Assembly: GCF_028288465.1 (NCBI RefSeq)
Contig: NZ_JAQBNR010000068.1
Span: forward strand, 95,962 to 159,961
Origin: Ferruginibacter sp.
GTDB lineage: Bacteria > Bacteroidota > Bacteroidia > Chitinophagales > Chitinophagaceae
Direction of reading: 5' to 3'
Length of the DNA: 64,000 nucleotides
Part shown: piece by piece, positions 1 through 9,672 of the stretch
Position numbering within the stretch: position 1 is the stretch's first letter
Layout: the number at the start of each line of letters is the position of its first letter
Program-made: the position numbers and the translations under genes
The notes under the pieces: model-generated
The model's database searches: none
What the model was told of the DNA's origin: nothing
The model's input: the letters and a program-made list of their open reading frames with translations, nothing else

Positions 1-419
1 TATTTGACGTGGATTATAACTGGATCAAATACTGGAACAACTATTTCACATTAACGGCTGCTGGTAAAATTGACACTTGGGATTATCAGTGGATTTTTAC
101 CCAATTGTATTACAACAAGCTTTCTGTATTTCCAGCAAAAAACCTGGTAAAAAATATTGGCTTTTCCGGTTCAGCAACACATACTTTTCATCCGGGACAT
201 CCTGTTTCGGAACTGCAGTTAAGTCCTATCAGTTTCCCGTTAAAAATACCGCCGGCAATTTCTGTTGATATGGAGTATGAAAATGATTTTATAAAAAAAA
301 TATGGTTCAGTTACAGAAGGGATTCTTTATATAGAATTTTAAGGAGTGATTTTTTAAATAACTCACGGGTATTGAAAATTATTACTTTCTTTCGGAAAAG
401 CAATTTCAATAAGGTTTAA
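1..419 (+). CDS. Nucleotide-diphospho-sugar transferase-like protein, C-terminal fragment
   Basis: The reading frame is already open at the left edge (the residues before the GTG at 9 read F-D-V and fit the family), so the gene is 5'-truncated by the window. About 138 residues remain. The block WDYQWIFTQLYYNKLSVFPA followed by NLVKNIGFSGSATHT is the characteristic end of a Bacteroidota family of putative glycosyltransferases with a GT-A-like nucleotide-diphospho-sugar transferase fold. The catalytic part lies outside the window. About 95 nt separate it from the next gene. The family is recognised from the motif only; its sugar specificity cannot be read. Confidence 0.7.
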   Translation, partial: FDVDYNWIKYWNNYFTLTAAGKIDTWDYQWIFTQLYYNKLSVFPAKNLVKNIGFSGSATHTFHPGHPVSELQLSPISFPLKIPPAISVDMEYENDFIKKIWFSYRRDSLYRILRSDFLNNSRVLKIITFFRKSNFNKV

Positions 420-514
420 ATAAAGAACCTAAAAGCATAGGCAATATTAGCAGGTATGAATCACCTTCGTTAATCATTCAATACATTGATAGTTTAGTCC
501 ATAAATATTTTATA

Positions 515-1306
515 ATGAAATTGACTTTTTTAAAGAAAATTTTACCCCTTCGGTTTTCAAAATATCTTTTACAAGTAAGATATAATTATGCAACAAGTAA
601 GATTATCAACGATGAGGAAAAAAGTTTTTCTTTTTTGGCAAGGAAAACGTTTTACCAACAAATCCTTAACAAAGGCGATACCTATTTCGATATAGGCGCC
701 AATTATGGCAACAGGATTGGCCCGATATTAAAAATGGGAGTTAAGAAAATTATCGCAGTTGAGCCCCAAAGGGAATGTTGTGATCATTTGAAAAGGTTTT
801 ATCCAAGTATTAAGATTTTGCAAAAAGGGGTGGGCGATGAGCGAACAGTAAAGCCATTTTATATTTCCGATAAATCGGTTTTAAGTTCATTCTCAGAAGA
901 ATTTATTGCAACCACGCAGGCGGGACGATTTAAAAATACTGAATGGAAGCAAGCAGAAATGGTTGAAATTATTACATTGGATGATTTAATCAATGACTAT
1001 GGAATGCCTGATTTTATTAAGATTGATGTAGAAGGTTATGAATTAGAAGTCATAAATGGATTAAGCCAAAAAGTTCGAATTCTTTCATTTGAGTATACTA
1101 CCCCGGAACTGGCCCATAAATTAGAACCTATCTTATCAAAACTAAAAAGTTTGGGAGATTATACCTTTAATTATGCAGTAGAAGAATCAATGCAGTTTAA
1201 CCTGAATGAATGGATTGAAGCGGACCGGGGTATTGAACTTGTAAAATCAAATGAGTTTTTGCAAACAGGCTTCGGAGATATCTACATCAAATTCAACAAT
1301 GATTAA
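515..1306 (+). CDS. FkbM-family SAM-dependent methyltransferase
   Basis: Protein of 263 aa. The SAM-binding motif I, DTYFDIGANYG, lies at residues 55-65, an acidic strand end AVEPQ at about 81-85, and the FkbM signature DFIKIDVEGYE at 166-176. These are the standard landmarks of the FkbM fold (PF05050), whose members usually O-methylate sugar hydroxyls in polysaccharide and natural-product clusters. It is the first of five FkbM proteins in the window. It is followed 22 nt later by a GT11-like gene, so it probably methylates a residue of the same glycan. The acceptor is unknown. Confidence 0.85.
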   Translation: MKLTFLKKILPLRFSKYLLQVRYNYATSKIINDEEKSFSFLARKTFYQQILNKGDTYFDIGANYGNRIGPILKMGVKKIIAVEPQRECCDHLKRFYPSIKILQKGVGDERTVKPFYISDKSVLSSFSEEFIATTQAGRFKNTEWKQAEMVEIITLDDLINDYGMPDFIKIDVEGYELEVINGLSQKVRILSFEYTTPELAHKLEPILSKLKSLGDYTFNYAVEESMQFNLNEWIEADRGIELVKSNEFLQTGFGDIYIKFNND

Positions 1307-1328
1307 ATCGACGATTAATTAATTCTAA

Positions 1329-2210
1329 ATGGTATTATTATTTGCAAAGGAAGGGCAGTTGGCCAATCGTTTATGGCAATCATCTTTTTTTATTGCAAAT
1401 GCGATTGAGCATAACTATTCACTGTTACACCTTGGCTTTGCGGAGTATATTATTTATTTTAATGAAAATGTTTGCGTTCATTCTTGTAATGCCAGGTGGA
1501 GAATAATTGATTTTGAAACGACATTGAAAAAGGACCGACTTCTGATAAAGTATGCGAATTTATCAAAAGCATATTTCGAAAAACACAATCGCCATTATCC
1601 TTTTATCAGGGAACTGAATTTTTTCGATTATGCTCCACAGGCTGACGGCTATGATCTTTCTCAAAAAAAGTTTTTGAAGACTGTCAGAAGCAATATTGTT
1701 CTGGTGGATGGATGGCAGTTTATAGATAATAGCTCCTTTAAAAAACACGCAAATACACTCAGAAAAATATTTACACCCAATAAAAAATATGTAGACAATG
1801 TGGAATCCCTAAAGCAGGAATGCTATATAAGATATGATGTTGTAGTAGGTGTGCATTTGAGAAAAGGAGACTATGCTACATTTAATAAGGGTAAATGGTT
1901 GTTTTCAAACGCGGATTATGTTTCATTTATGAGGCAGGTAAAGGCATTTCCTTCTTTTAGCAATAAAAAGGTAGGGTTTTTATTGTGTTCAGATGGACAG
2001 ATAAACTCAACTGATTTTGAAGAGTTTGGTATTGTATGTACTAATAACAATTTTATTGAAGACTTATATGCTCTTTCGTTTTGCGATCTGATAATAGGGC
2101 CCCCCAGTACTTATTCTTCATGGGCATCATTTTATGGTAATAAACCCTTGCTGCATATTACAGAGTTGGATATGAGGATCACAGAACAGGGATTTAAAAT
2201 TGCTCCATGA
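1329..2210 (+). CDS. GT11-like (alpha-1,2-fucosyltransferase type) glycosyltransferase
   Basis: Protein of 293 aa. An N-terminal EGQLANRLWQ (residues 8-17) stands where GT11 enzymes have GGLGNQLFQ, and GVHLRKGDY at 174-182 matches the family's HxRxxDY-type donor-binding motif. The C-terminal IIGPPSTYSSWASFYG corresponds to the late conserved S/T-rich block. GT11 enzymes use GDP-fucose, and gmd and fcl for GDP-L-fucose are present at 58-60 kb, which fits. The N-terminal motif is divergent, so a different deoxysugar donor is possible. A second GT11-like gene lies at 13294. Confidence 0.7.
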   Translation: MVLLFAKEGQLANRLWQSSFFIANAIEHNYSLLHLGFAEYIIYFNENVCVHSCNARWRIIDFETTLKKDRLLIKYANLSKAYFEKHNRHYPFIRELNFFDYAPQADGYDLSQKKFLKTVRSNIVLVDGWQFIDNSSFKKHANTLRKIFTPNKKYVDNVESLKQECYIRYDVVVGVHLRKGDYATFNKGKWLFSNADYVSFMRQVKAFPSFSNKKVGFLLCSDGQINSTDFEEFGIVCTNNNFIEDLYALSFCDLIIGPPSTYSSWASFYGNKPLLHITELDMRITEQGFKIAP

Positions 2211-2231
2211 AAATATTTCGATGGCATTAAA

Positions 2232-3071
2232 ATGAAAGGCCCTAAAATTTCAATAGTTATACCCACATATAATGCTGGCCAAACAATTTTTGATTGCCTT
2301 AATAGTCTTGCGCAGCAGCAGTATACGAATGTTGAAATAATAATTGTAGATGGTTTGTCAACTGACAATACAATTAATATTGTGCAATCTTTTTTAAGTA
2401 TAATGGATGTTCGGTTTGTTTCAGGAAAAGATAATGGGATCTACGATGCCATGAATAAAGGCATACAAATTGCAAAGGGCGAATGGATTTATTTTATGGG
2501 CAGTGATGATAGGTTGATCAACGAAGAGGTGTTATCAGAAGTTGCAGGGTATTTAAAATCTGACAACGATATTGTTTACGGTGATGTAGTTTTACTGCCT
2601 GGTGGAGATAAGGAGTCGGATGAATGGGGATACTTGAGGTTATTACACATGTGTATAAATCACCAACGTGTATTTTATAAAGCCCTTTTATTTAAAAAGC
2701 TTGGCTCATTTAATACTGATTATTTGATTGCTGCTGACTATGACCTCAACATCCGTTTCTTTTGCAATCCCGGGATTGTAGCAAAACATATCGTTTTGCC
2801 AATTGCTTTTTATAACACCACCGGTTATAGCACCGGTAAAATTGATGAACCATTTTGGAACAACTTTAAAACAGTAATGCTAAAAAGCTTTTCCCCTCAC
2901 CTTTCAAATAGGGAAATATATGGGCGGTTGAGTTTCTACTGCTGGTATAAGATGCATAAAAAAGAATATTCAAAAGCATTGAGATTGTTTGCTGACATTT
3001 TTTACAATACCCATAGTGTCAATTTTTTAACACATTCCCTAAGCCAGTTAATCAAGAGTATTAAACATTGA
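2232..3071 (+). CDS. Family 2 glycosyltransferase (WcaA-like)
   Basis: Protein of 279 aa with an N-terminal GT-A domain. It starts KISIVIPTYNAGQTI, has EIIIVDGLSTDNT near 35-47, KDNGIYDAMNKGI at about 66-78 and the metal-binding pair GSDD around residues 90-93. This DNGIYDAMNKGI variety is typical of cytosolic, inverting GT2 enzymes in O-antigen and capsule clusters. The C-terminal third carries no membrane segment. Its stop codon overlaps the TTG start of the next gene (TTGA), so the two are translated together. Donor and acceptor are not predictable by eye. Confidence 0.88.
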   Translation: MKGPKISIVIPTYNAGQTIFDCLNSLAQQQYTNVEIIIVDGLSTDNTINIVQSFLSIMDVRFVSGKDNGIYDAMNKGIQIAKGEWIYFMGSDDRLINEEVLSEVAGYLKSDNDIVYGDVVLLPGGDKESDEWGYLRLLHMCINHQRVFYKALLFKKLGSFNTDYLIAADYDLNIRFFCNPGIVAKHIVLPIAFYNTTGYSTGKIDEPFWNNFKTVMLKSFSPHLSNREIYGRLSFYCWYKMHKKEYSKALRLFADIFYNTHSVNFLTHSLSQLIKSIKH

Positions 3072-4114
3072 AAGACGTAATCGTGTCTATAATCGTTCCG
3101 GTTTTTAATGCTGAAAAATACCTTGAGCAGTGCATTATTTCGATTCTTAACCAAACTTTAACAGCTATAGAAGTTGTCATCATTAATGATGGTTCTACTG
3201 ATGGAAGCATTAATATTATGCGGGATTATAGTCAGCGGGATGAACGTATTATATTGATTGATTCAATAAACAAAGGTGTAAGTGCTGCCCGCAATGCCGG
3301 TATAAAAATAGCAAAAGGAAGATTTGTTGGTTTTGTTGATGCAGACGATTTCGTAGAAGCTGCTATGTATGAAAAACTATACCAGTCAGCAATCCAGCAT
3401 GACAGCGTTCTAATAATCTGCAATGCTGCAATGGAAGAGAATAATTTATCATCCAGGCCGCGATTGCATTTGAAAGATGACGTAATTGAAATATCAAAGG
3501 ACAGCAAAACAGTTTTACTGGATTTTCTTCGGTTTAAATACGATTATGCTAATTGGAATAAGCTATATTCATTGGAACTCATCAGGAAGCATCGCATTTC
3601 ATTTAACGAAAAGATGAGCATGTGGGAAGATATTCTTTTTAATCTTATTTACCTGCAGTTTGTAACTCGTGCGGTTATTTTAAAGGATTGCTACTACCAC
3701 TACAGAATACAACCTTCTTCGATTACAGCAAGCACAAACATTGGATTTGGTAAACAGTATAATTTGTTTTTTGAATCGTTCGCTTCGTTTTGCAGTGCAA
3801 ATGCAATGACTGGGCAACTATCAGTCTTTAAAGATGAGCTGTCAGAAAATTGTATTGCTACCATTTTACTGTTTATAAGAAGGTCGCTAACAAAGGGGGC
3901 CGGCTTTTTTAAATTATTTTTACGGTTCAGAACAGAGTTAAAAGATTTAAATCCTGAGCTTTACCTTACTGAACCGTGCAGCTTTAAATCCGGTAAATTT
4001 CAATATCTATTATTGAAAAAGAATTTTCTTACAGTCTATTCGTTTGTTTACGTTGCTGAACCCTGTATTAAGAATGTGCTTCGATCATTTTTGAAACGGA
4101 ATATCAACAAATGA
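3068..4114 (+). CDS. Family 2 glycosyltransferase, TTG start
   Basis: Protein of 348 aa. It opens VSIIVPVFNAEKYLEQC, then VVIINDGSTDGS (about 37-48), GVSAARNAGI (70-79) and the metal-binding VDADD (90-94), all standard GT2 landmarks. The start is TTG at 3068, chosen because it overlaps the previous stop as TTGA and because the beta-strand of the nucleotide-binding fold begins only a few residues later, so no downstream ATG would preserve the fold. The stop overlaps the next gene as ATGA. The C-terminal half has no clear domain match. Confidence 0.87.
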   Translation: MKDVIVSIIVPVFNAEKYLEQCIISILNQTLTAIEVVIINDGSTDGSINIMRDYSQRDERIILIDSINKGVSAARNAGIKIAKGRFVGFVDADDFVEAAMYEKLYQSAIQHDSVLIICNAAMEENNLSSRPRLHLKDDVIEISKDSKTVLLDFLRFKYDYANWNKLYSLELIRKHRISFNEKMSMWEDILFNLIYLQFVTRAVILKDCYYHYRIQPSSITASTNIGFGKQYNLFFESFASFCSANAMTGQLSVFKDELSENCIATILLFIRRSLTKGAGFFKLFLRFRTELKDLNPELYLTEPCSFKSGKFQYLLLKKNFLTVYSFVYVAEPCIKNVLRSFLKRNINK

Positions 4115-5037
4115 GTGAATTTGATGGGCCTTTGACGAGTGTATTAATGACAGCATATAATCGGGAGAAGTACATTGCCGAAGCCATTGAAAGTGTGCTG
4201 GCTTCGGTGTACCATAATTTTGAACTAATTATTGTTGATGATTGTTCGACCGATAAAACTGTTGAAATTGCGAGGCATTATGAAAAGTTAGATTCAAGAA
4301 TAAAAGTTTACGTAAACGAATATAATCTTCAACAGTTCCCCAACAGGAACAAAGCTGCGAGTTACGCTGTTGGAGAGTTATTAATGGCGGTTGACTCTGA
4401 TGATACCATGAAGCCAGATGCTATCGAATATATTGTAACACAGTTTGATAAATTTCCATCAGCACAGTTTGCTACTATGTATGGACAGGATGATGTTAAG
4501 ACGGTCACATGTTTGCATCCTGAAGAAAACATACGAAAACATTTTTTTTTATCAAGCCATTTAAATGTCGGCCCCGGAGGAACGGTGATCAGGCAACACC
4601 ATTTTAAAAAAATAGGAGGTTTCCCGGTTTGTTATGGACCAGCCGGTGATTCTTACTATAATATAAAAGCCGCCGCAAATGGCGATGCTTTATTATTACC
4701 TTATTTTTATTTTAATTACCGGCTGCATGGCGACCAGGAAATTGCAAGAAAGGATAGTTATCTTATTAACAATTATATGTACTTCAAGGATGTTCTTGAC
4801 TTGCCGGAGTTAGCACTCTCAGGCATTGAAAGGCAAGAATTGTTATTAACAGAGAAAAAAAAGTTTCTTGTGAATTTATTGATCTATTATAAAGAAACGG
4901 GAGATGCAAAAAAAATAAAAGAGGTTTGGCGAAAAGCAGGCTTTGGCGTAAAGGAGTTGTTTATGATTATGGCCCAAATTTATAATTTAGTGATTACAAA
5001 AAAACTTGCTTCACTTTTTAGCTTTAAAAACAAATAA
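4111..5037 (+). CDS. Family 2 glycosyltransferase
   Basis: Protein of 308 aa. The GT-A domain reads LTSVLMTAYNREKYIAEAI, IIVDDCSTDKT (about 40-50) and MAVDSDD (92-98, DxDD metal site). The middle region has GPGGTVIRQHHFKKIGGF, a conserved GT2 element before the helix that contacts the acceptor. It starts with an ATGA overlap on the preceding gene, and its TAA shares one base with the ATG of the next gene at 5037. This places it in one operon of three consecutive GT2 genes. Specificity is unknown. Confidence 0.88.
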   Translation: MSEFDGPLTSVLMTAYNREKYIAEAIESVLASVYHNFELIIVDDCSTDKTVEIARHYEKLDSRIKVYVNEYNLQQFPNRNKAASYAVGELLMAVDSDDTMKPDAIEYIVTQFDKFPSAQFATMYGQDDVKTVTCLHPEENIRKHFFLSSHLNVGPGGTVIRQHHFKKIGGFPVCYGPAGDSYYNIKAAANGDALLLPYFYFNYRLHGDQEIARKDSYLINNYMYFKDVLDLPELALSGIERQELLLTEKKKFLVNLLIYYKETGDAKKIKEVWRKAGFGVKELFMIMAQIYNLVITKKLASLFSFKNK

Positions 5038-5756
5038 TGAACTTATTTATCGGGAATTTATTAAAAAAGATTTATAACAAATTTTATGACCGGTCGTATT
5101 TCTCTCAAAAAGTAAGTTACTCGCAATGCGGTGAAGATTTGATCGTAGATTTTCTGCTTACATGGATATTAAATATTAAAGTTCCAACTTTTATGGATAT
5201 AGGAGCTCATCATCCACATAATTTCAATAATACGTATATTTTTTATAAACGGGGATGCAGGGGCGTTAATATAGAACCTGATCCTGTACTCTTTGATTTT
5301 ATAAAAAAAATGAGACCTGAGGATATTAATATTAATAAAGGAGTAGGATTTAAAACAGGTAATGAAACTGCTGATTTTTATTTGATGTCTTCAAAAGCGC
5401 TGAATACTTTTTCAAGAGAAGAAGCGGAAAGAATCAGCAAAAATGGAAATATACAAATCAATGAAGTAAAGCAAATTGAATTGATCAATATCAACGAATT
5501 GATGAACCGATATTTTGACAAAATTGAATTGGATTTTTTGTCGCTGGATGTTGAGGGGCTTGATTTTGACATTTTGAAAAGCATTGATTTCGGGAAGTAT
5601 GCTCCTAAGGTAATCTGTGTAGAAACGATTGAATTTAGTGAGCATCGTACTATTTTAAAGCAGCAGGCAACGATTGATTTTTTAATAGCAAAAGGATATT
5701 TCTGTTATGCGGATACTTCCATTAATTCAATTTTTGTAAAACAAAGTCTGTTCTAA
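5037..5756 (+). CDS. FkbM-family methyltransferase (SQxGED subgroup)
   Basis: Protein of 239 aa. YSQCGEDLIVDFLL near residues 28-41 is the leader motif of an FkbM subgroup found with glycan clusters. It is followed by PTFMDIGAHHPHNFNNTY (SAM motif I) and LDFLSLDVEGLDFDIL near 161-176. The two-histidine variant DIGAHHP is normal for this subgroup. The gene shares one base with the preceding glycosyltransferase, indicating tight co-translation. Predicted role is O-methylation of a sugar in the glycan made by the neighbouring transferases. The neighbour at 5799 is a second FkbM protein of another subgroup. Confidence 0.83.
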   Translation: MNLFIGNLLKKIYNKFYDRSYFSQKVSYSQCGEDLIVDFLLTWILNIKVPTFMDIGAHHPHNFNNTYIFYKRGCRGVNIEPDPVLFDFIKKMRPEDININKGVGFKTGNETADFYLMSSKALNTFSREEAERISKNGNIQINEVKQIELININELMNRYFDKIELDFLSLDVEGLDFDILKSIDFGKYAPKVICVETIEFSEHRTILKQQATIDFLIAKGYFCYADTSINSIFVKQSLF

Positions 5757-5798
5757 CTTATTCTTATAAGAACAAGAAAAATATTATTCTGAAATTTT

Positions 5799-6551
5799 AT
5801 GTACGATAGAAATAGTTTTATACTTTCTGAATCTCCATTAAAGCGTGATCTCTTAAAACTTTTTAAGAATGATGAACCAATAACTATTTTAGATATTGGC
5901 GGATGCGAGGGAGAGGATTCTGTGAGGTATTCAAAATTGTTTCCTAAGTCTTCCATCTTTGTTTTTGAACCGTTATCCCAGAATAAAAAAATAATTCTCG
6001 AAAATTTCGAGCGTTACAATGTAAAAAATGCAGAGCTATTAAATATCGCACTTTCCGATGTAAAAGGGCAACAGGATTTTTATGTTTCTTCCGGTCATCC
6101 ATCAGATAAAAAGAATGACGAAGTATGGGATTTTGGCAATAAGTCAAGTTCATTGTTGCCACCAGGCAGAGTGAACGAAATAGTGCCCTGGTTAAAATTT
6201 GAGAATACGATATCAGTTACAACGGAAACGCTGGAGAATTTTATAAATGACAGGAAAATCGCCTCTGTCGATTTTGTACATATGGATGTTCAGGGGGCAG
6301 AATTAAAAGTACTGGCAGGAGCTGGGAAATCTATTAAAAAGATAAAAGCAATTTGGTTAGAGGTATCTGATCTTCCGCTTTATAAAGATCAGCCGTTAAG
6401 AAATGATGTGCAGAAGTTTATGAAAGAAAATGGTTTTTACAGGGTTAAGAAGCAGGAGAACGATGAAATGTATTTAAATAGTTATTGGTACAAAACAATT
6501 TCGTTTTTCTTTTTAAAAATGCATTTTAAGAAAAATCTAATTGCTGTTTAA
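5799..6551 (+). CDS. FkbM-family methyltransferase
   Basis: Protein of 250 aa. SAM motif I is ITILDIGGCEGEDSVRYSKL (about residues 25-44), then IFVFEP for the ribose-binding acidic residue, and VDFVHMDVQGAELKVLAG near 158-175, the FkbM signature. Length fits a free-standing FkbM methyltransferase. It lies 42 nt after another FkbM gene but is clearly different in sequence, so the two are not a recent tandem duplicate. They probably modify different positions or sugars. Confidence 0.85.
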   Translation: MYDRNSFILSESPLKRDLLKLFKNDEPITILDIGGCEGEDSVRYSKLFPKSSIFVFEPLSQNKKIILENFERYNVKNAELLNIALSDVKGQQDFYVSSGHPSDKKNDEVWDFGNKSSSLLPPGRVNEIVPWLKFENTISVTTETLENFINDRKIASVDFVHMDVQGAELKVLAGAGKSIKKIKAIWLEVSDLPLYKDQPLRNDVQKFMKENGFYRVKKQENDEMYLNSYWYKTISFFFLKMHFKKNLIAV

Positions 6552-6583
6552 GCTAACAAATCACATAGATTTTTTTAAGGAAT

Positions 6584-7528
6584 ATGCAGTCTAATCCTTT
6601 AGTGTCAATTGGCATCGCCAATTATAATTATGCAAACTATATTGTTCATGCTTTAAACAGCATTGAAGATCAAAGTTATCAAAATATAGAAGTTATTATT
6701 GTTGATGATCATTCAACAGATAATTCTGTTACAGTTATTGAAGACTGGATTAAACAATATAAAGGGCTTAAAATTATCAGCTTTATAAAAAATGAACAGA
6801 ACCTTGGTATCGCAAAAGTGAGTAACCTAGTATTACAAAGTGCTAAAGGAAAATATTTTCAGGTATTAGATGCAGATGATATTTTATTACCGGATAAAGT
6901 AGCAATACAGGTGGATAAGATGGAAGGCAACAGCAATGCAGCTCTTATTTATTCAAATACCTGTATTATAGATGAAGGTGGTGAAGTTATTAATAATGAT
7001 TATTTAAGTAGGGTAGGGTACGATGAAAAAAATATGCCAGAAGGATTTGTACATGAGAGATTATTTGATTTTAATTTTATTCCCAATTCTTCGGTTTTAG
7101 TTAAAACTCATTCTGCAAAAGAGGTGGGTGGTTTTGACGATACCGTTCAGGTACAGGATTATTATTTATGGATAAAATTATCAGAACATCATGAAGTGAT
7201 TTATATGCATGGGAATACTGCCCAATATAGAATACATGGAACCTCGTTATCCAATAAAGAATCTACCAATGCTAACAGTATCGCCGGAGAATTAGACTTA
7301 CTTTACCGTTATTATAAAGATGGAGACGCTGCACGACAAAAGAAGATCAAAAAAAGTATCCATCATTCGGCCGCGTATTTGTATCAGTTAAAATTCCCAA
7401 AAGCCGCTTACTGGTTAAAGCAGGATTTTTTATTAAACCCATCTGTTAAAACCTTTGGTTATTTTCTTGCAATAAACCTCGGCATTCCATTTTCATTTTT
7501 TGCTAGAATAAAAGCCATCTTGTCCTGA
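6584..7528 (+). CDS. Family 2 glycosyltransferase
   Basis: Protein of 314 aa. LVSIGIANYNYANYIVHAL, VIIVDDHSTDNS (about 37-48), NLGIAKVSNL and the metal-binding VLDADD at 94-99 identify a GT2 GT-A domain. IPNSSVLVKTHSAKEVGGFD is the usual mid-domain element. It lies 32 nt after the FkbM gene and 24 nt before an acyltransferase gene on the same strand, consistent with one transcript. No membrane segment is evident, so it should act at the cytosolic face on a lipid-linked intermediate. Linkage is not predictable. Confidence 0.87.
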   Translation: MQSNPLVSIGIANYNYANYIVHALNSIEDQSYQNIEVIIVDDHSTDNSVTVIEDWIKQYKGLKIISFIKNEQNLGIAKVSNLVLQSAKGKYFQVLDADDILLPDKVAIQVDKMEGNSNAALIYSNTCIIDEGGEVINNDYLSRVGYDEKNMPEGFVHERLFDFNFIPNSSVLVKTHSAKEVGGFDDTVQVQDYYLWIKLSEHHEVIYMHGNTAQYRIHGTSLSNKESTNANSIAGELDLLYRYYKDGDAARQKKIKKSIHHSAAYLYQLKFPKAAYWLKQDFLLNPSVKTFGYFLAINLGIPFSFFARIKAILS

Positions 7529-7552
7529 GTTAATTATCATTATTTCAATACC

Positions 7553-8137
7553 ATGTTGTATTATATTTTTAAAGCAATCCGTAAAGTACAATCTGGATAC
7601 CATTCTCTTCTTTGCAGTTTCAGAATGGCTTCTTTGTATCAGCTTTCAAAAAAAAGATTTGTTTTTAAAGGGGGTATTATAATGGGTAAGGGTTTTTCAA
7701 TTAAATCAGATATTTCAAATACCACTATTGTAATCGATCAGGCAGTGCGTTTCAGGGATAATTTCCATATCATGATGGGGAACAATGGCAACTTAATCAT
7801 CGGCAATAATTGCTTTTTTAATAACAATTGTTCTATTACCTGTTTGAAGGAAATTGAGATAGGGCATGATACCCAGTTTGGTGAAAATGTTTGTTTGTAT
7901 GATCATAACCATCATTACAGCGATAGCAACAAATTAATATCCAGGCAGGGATATTCAACCGGCAGTATAAGTATTGGAAACAATTGCTGGATAGGATCGA
8001 ATGTGGTGATTTTAAAAGGGGTTACAATTGGTGATAATGCGGTGATTGGTGCAGGTTGCATAATTTATAAATCTGTTGAGGCTAATATGGTTGTTATAAA
8101 TCAACAAAGTCTTCTTACAAAAAAGATAAATGAATAG
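7553..8137 (+). CDS. Hexapeptide-repeat O-acyltransferase (left-handed beta-helix)
   Basis: Protein of 194 aa. From about residue 60 to 185 it is built of imperfect hexapeptide repeats, for example IGNNCFFNNNCSI and IGNNCWIGSNVVILKGVTIG, ending in VIGAGCIIYKS. The loop DHNHHYSD holds the histidines used as general base in WcaF/NodL-like acetyltransferases. Family knowledge indicates acetyl-CoA-dependent O-acetylation of a sugar. The first 35 residues are basic and hydrophobic and may dock the protein at the membrane. It sits between a GT2 and a GT4 gene. Confidence 0.85.
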   Translation: MLYYIFKAIRKVQSGYHSLLCSFRMASLYQLSKKRFVFKGGIIMGKGFSIKSDISNTTIVIDQAVRFRDNFHIMMGNNGNLIIGNNCFFNNNCSITCLKEIEIGHDTQFGENVCLYDHNHHYSDSNKLISRQGYSTGSISIGNNCWIGSNVVILKGVTIGDNAVIGAGCIIYKSVEANMVVINQQSLLTKKINE

Positions 8138-8171
8138 TTTGTTTGCCAATCTTAATACAGATTTGTTTTAA

Positions 8172-9539
8172 ATGAAGATCATCTTTTCACTCAATCATTT
8201 TTTGCCGGGTAGTCTGGCAGGTATTGAAGTGTACACTTATAATCTTGCCCATCATCTGCAGCAACTAGGTTTGAATGTATTGGTGCTTATACCCAATTTT
8301 GATTGCGATGAAACTAAAGAGTATTCTTACAAAGGGATAAAAGTAATACAGTACGCAGAAAATAGTACCAGCAACAGGGAAATGATTTTAGGGAATACTA
8401 AACCTGACGGGCTTGCATTGTATACAGCTATTCTTGAAAAGGAAAGACCGGATATTTTACATTTTCAGGAACTGTCGGCCGGAAGAGGTGTTGGTATTTA
8501 TCATGTACGGGCAGCGGCGGCAATGGGAATAAAAATTTTGCTTACGTGTCATTTGTCTACTTATAGTTGTCAAACCGGCAATTTGATTTATAAACAGCAG
8601 GAACCTTGTGATGGAATTATCCGAACCTTTAGATGTACGGCATGTGTCTACGAGGCAAGAGCCATCACGGGCATAAAGTCTGTTGCATTACAGACTGGTG
8701 CAAAATTGCTGTATGCAACGGGGATTGATACAAGCAAGCTCAATTCTTCTTTAGGTACGGCGTTAGGATTTCCTTTTGTAGTGGACAAAAAAAAACAGAT
8801 ACTAACTGAACTTGCCGGGCTTAGTGATACTATCATTTCGCTTACACGATGGTACCAGCACATCCTTCAAGAGAATGGAGTGCCCGCAAACAAGATTCAA
8901 TATCTGCCCCAGGGCTTAAAGGAATCTCCTGTGGTCGCTGAACATACACCGGCAAGTGTACCCGTTAAGCTTGTTTTTGTTGGCCGGGTAAGCAAGTATA
9001 AAGGTGTGCATCTTTTAATAGAAGCAATGCAGCAATTACCTCCGGATAAAATTAGTTTAAACATTTTTGGTCCTGTTACCGAAGACGAATATGCGGTTCA
9101 ATGCAGGAGCTACTCCAAAAACATGAAGAATGTGTACTGGATGGGAAGTATTCCATCTGAAGCTGTAGTAACAATGCTGGGTGGTTATGACCTGTTATGC
9201 CTGCCATCTACTTTTTCTGAAATGAGCCCGCTGGTGATACAGGAGGCGTTTGCCGCAGGCATACCGGTACTGGCATCCAATGTATACGGTAATGCGGAAC
9301 AGGTTCAGGATGGCATGAATGGCTGGCTGTTTGATTTTAAAAGTGTTGCATCACTGACAGAAAAATTGATGATGCTCATTAATAACCCGGCAATTATTGA
9401 TGCTGCCAAAGCTTATATTCCTTCAACAAAGCCATTCAGTGAATTGGCTGTGCAACACATGTTGCTTTATCAGAAAATATTATTTCAGGTTGAAAATAAT
9501 CTTGCTTTGACTGAGCGTGAACTACCGGGAGTAAAATGA
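8172..9539 (+). CDS. Family 4 glycosyltransferase with Cys-rich N-domain insertion
   Basis: Protein of 455 aa with GT-B organisation. The N-domain starts KIIFSLNHFLPGSLAGIEVY. The C-domain has KLVFVGRVSKYKGVHLLIEA and the EX7E-type block SEMSPLVIQEAFAAGIPVLA. It is longer than a typical GT4 because of a Cys-rich stretch at about residues 123-160 (CHLSTYSC ... PCDG ... FRCTACVYEARA). The spacing resembles a metal-binding knuckle found in some bacterial GT4 enzymes. It acts on nucleotide sugars with retention of configuration, by family rule. A 133 nt gap follows before the MBOAT gene, so this may end one sub-operon. Confidence 0.85.
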   Translation: MKIIFSLNHFLPGSLAGIEVYTYNLAHHLQQLGLNVLVLIPNFDCDETKEYSYKGIKVIQYAENSTSNREMILGNTKPDGLALYTAILEKERPDILHFQELSAGRGVGIYHVRAAAAMGIKILLTCHLSTYSCQTGNLIYKQQEPCDGIIRTFRCTACVYEARAITGIKSVALQTGAKLLYATGIDTSKLNSSLGTALGFPFVVDKKKQILTELAGLSDTIISLTRWYQHILQENGVPANKIQYLPQGLKESPVVAEHTPASVPVKLVFVGRVSKYKGVHLLIEAMQQLPPDKISLNIFGPVTEDEYAVQCRSYSKNMKNVYWMGSIPSEAVVTMLGGYDLLCLPSTFSEMSPLVIQEAFAAGIPVLASNVYGNAEQVQDGMNGWLFDFKSVASLTEKLMMLINNPAIIDAAKAYIPSTKPFSELAVQHMLLYQKILFQVENNLALTERELPGVK

Positions 9540-9672
9540 ATTAATTTTTCTTTAACCGGTTGGCAAATGGCCGCATAAATATATGCTGCTTTAGCAATTG
9601 GTTTTAGAGACACCCAATTACAAGAGAATTACTATTTGGATTTTTTGCAGTGATTTTCTTAATTTATAAATT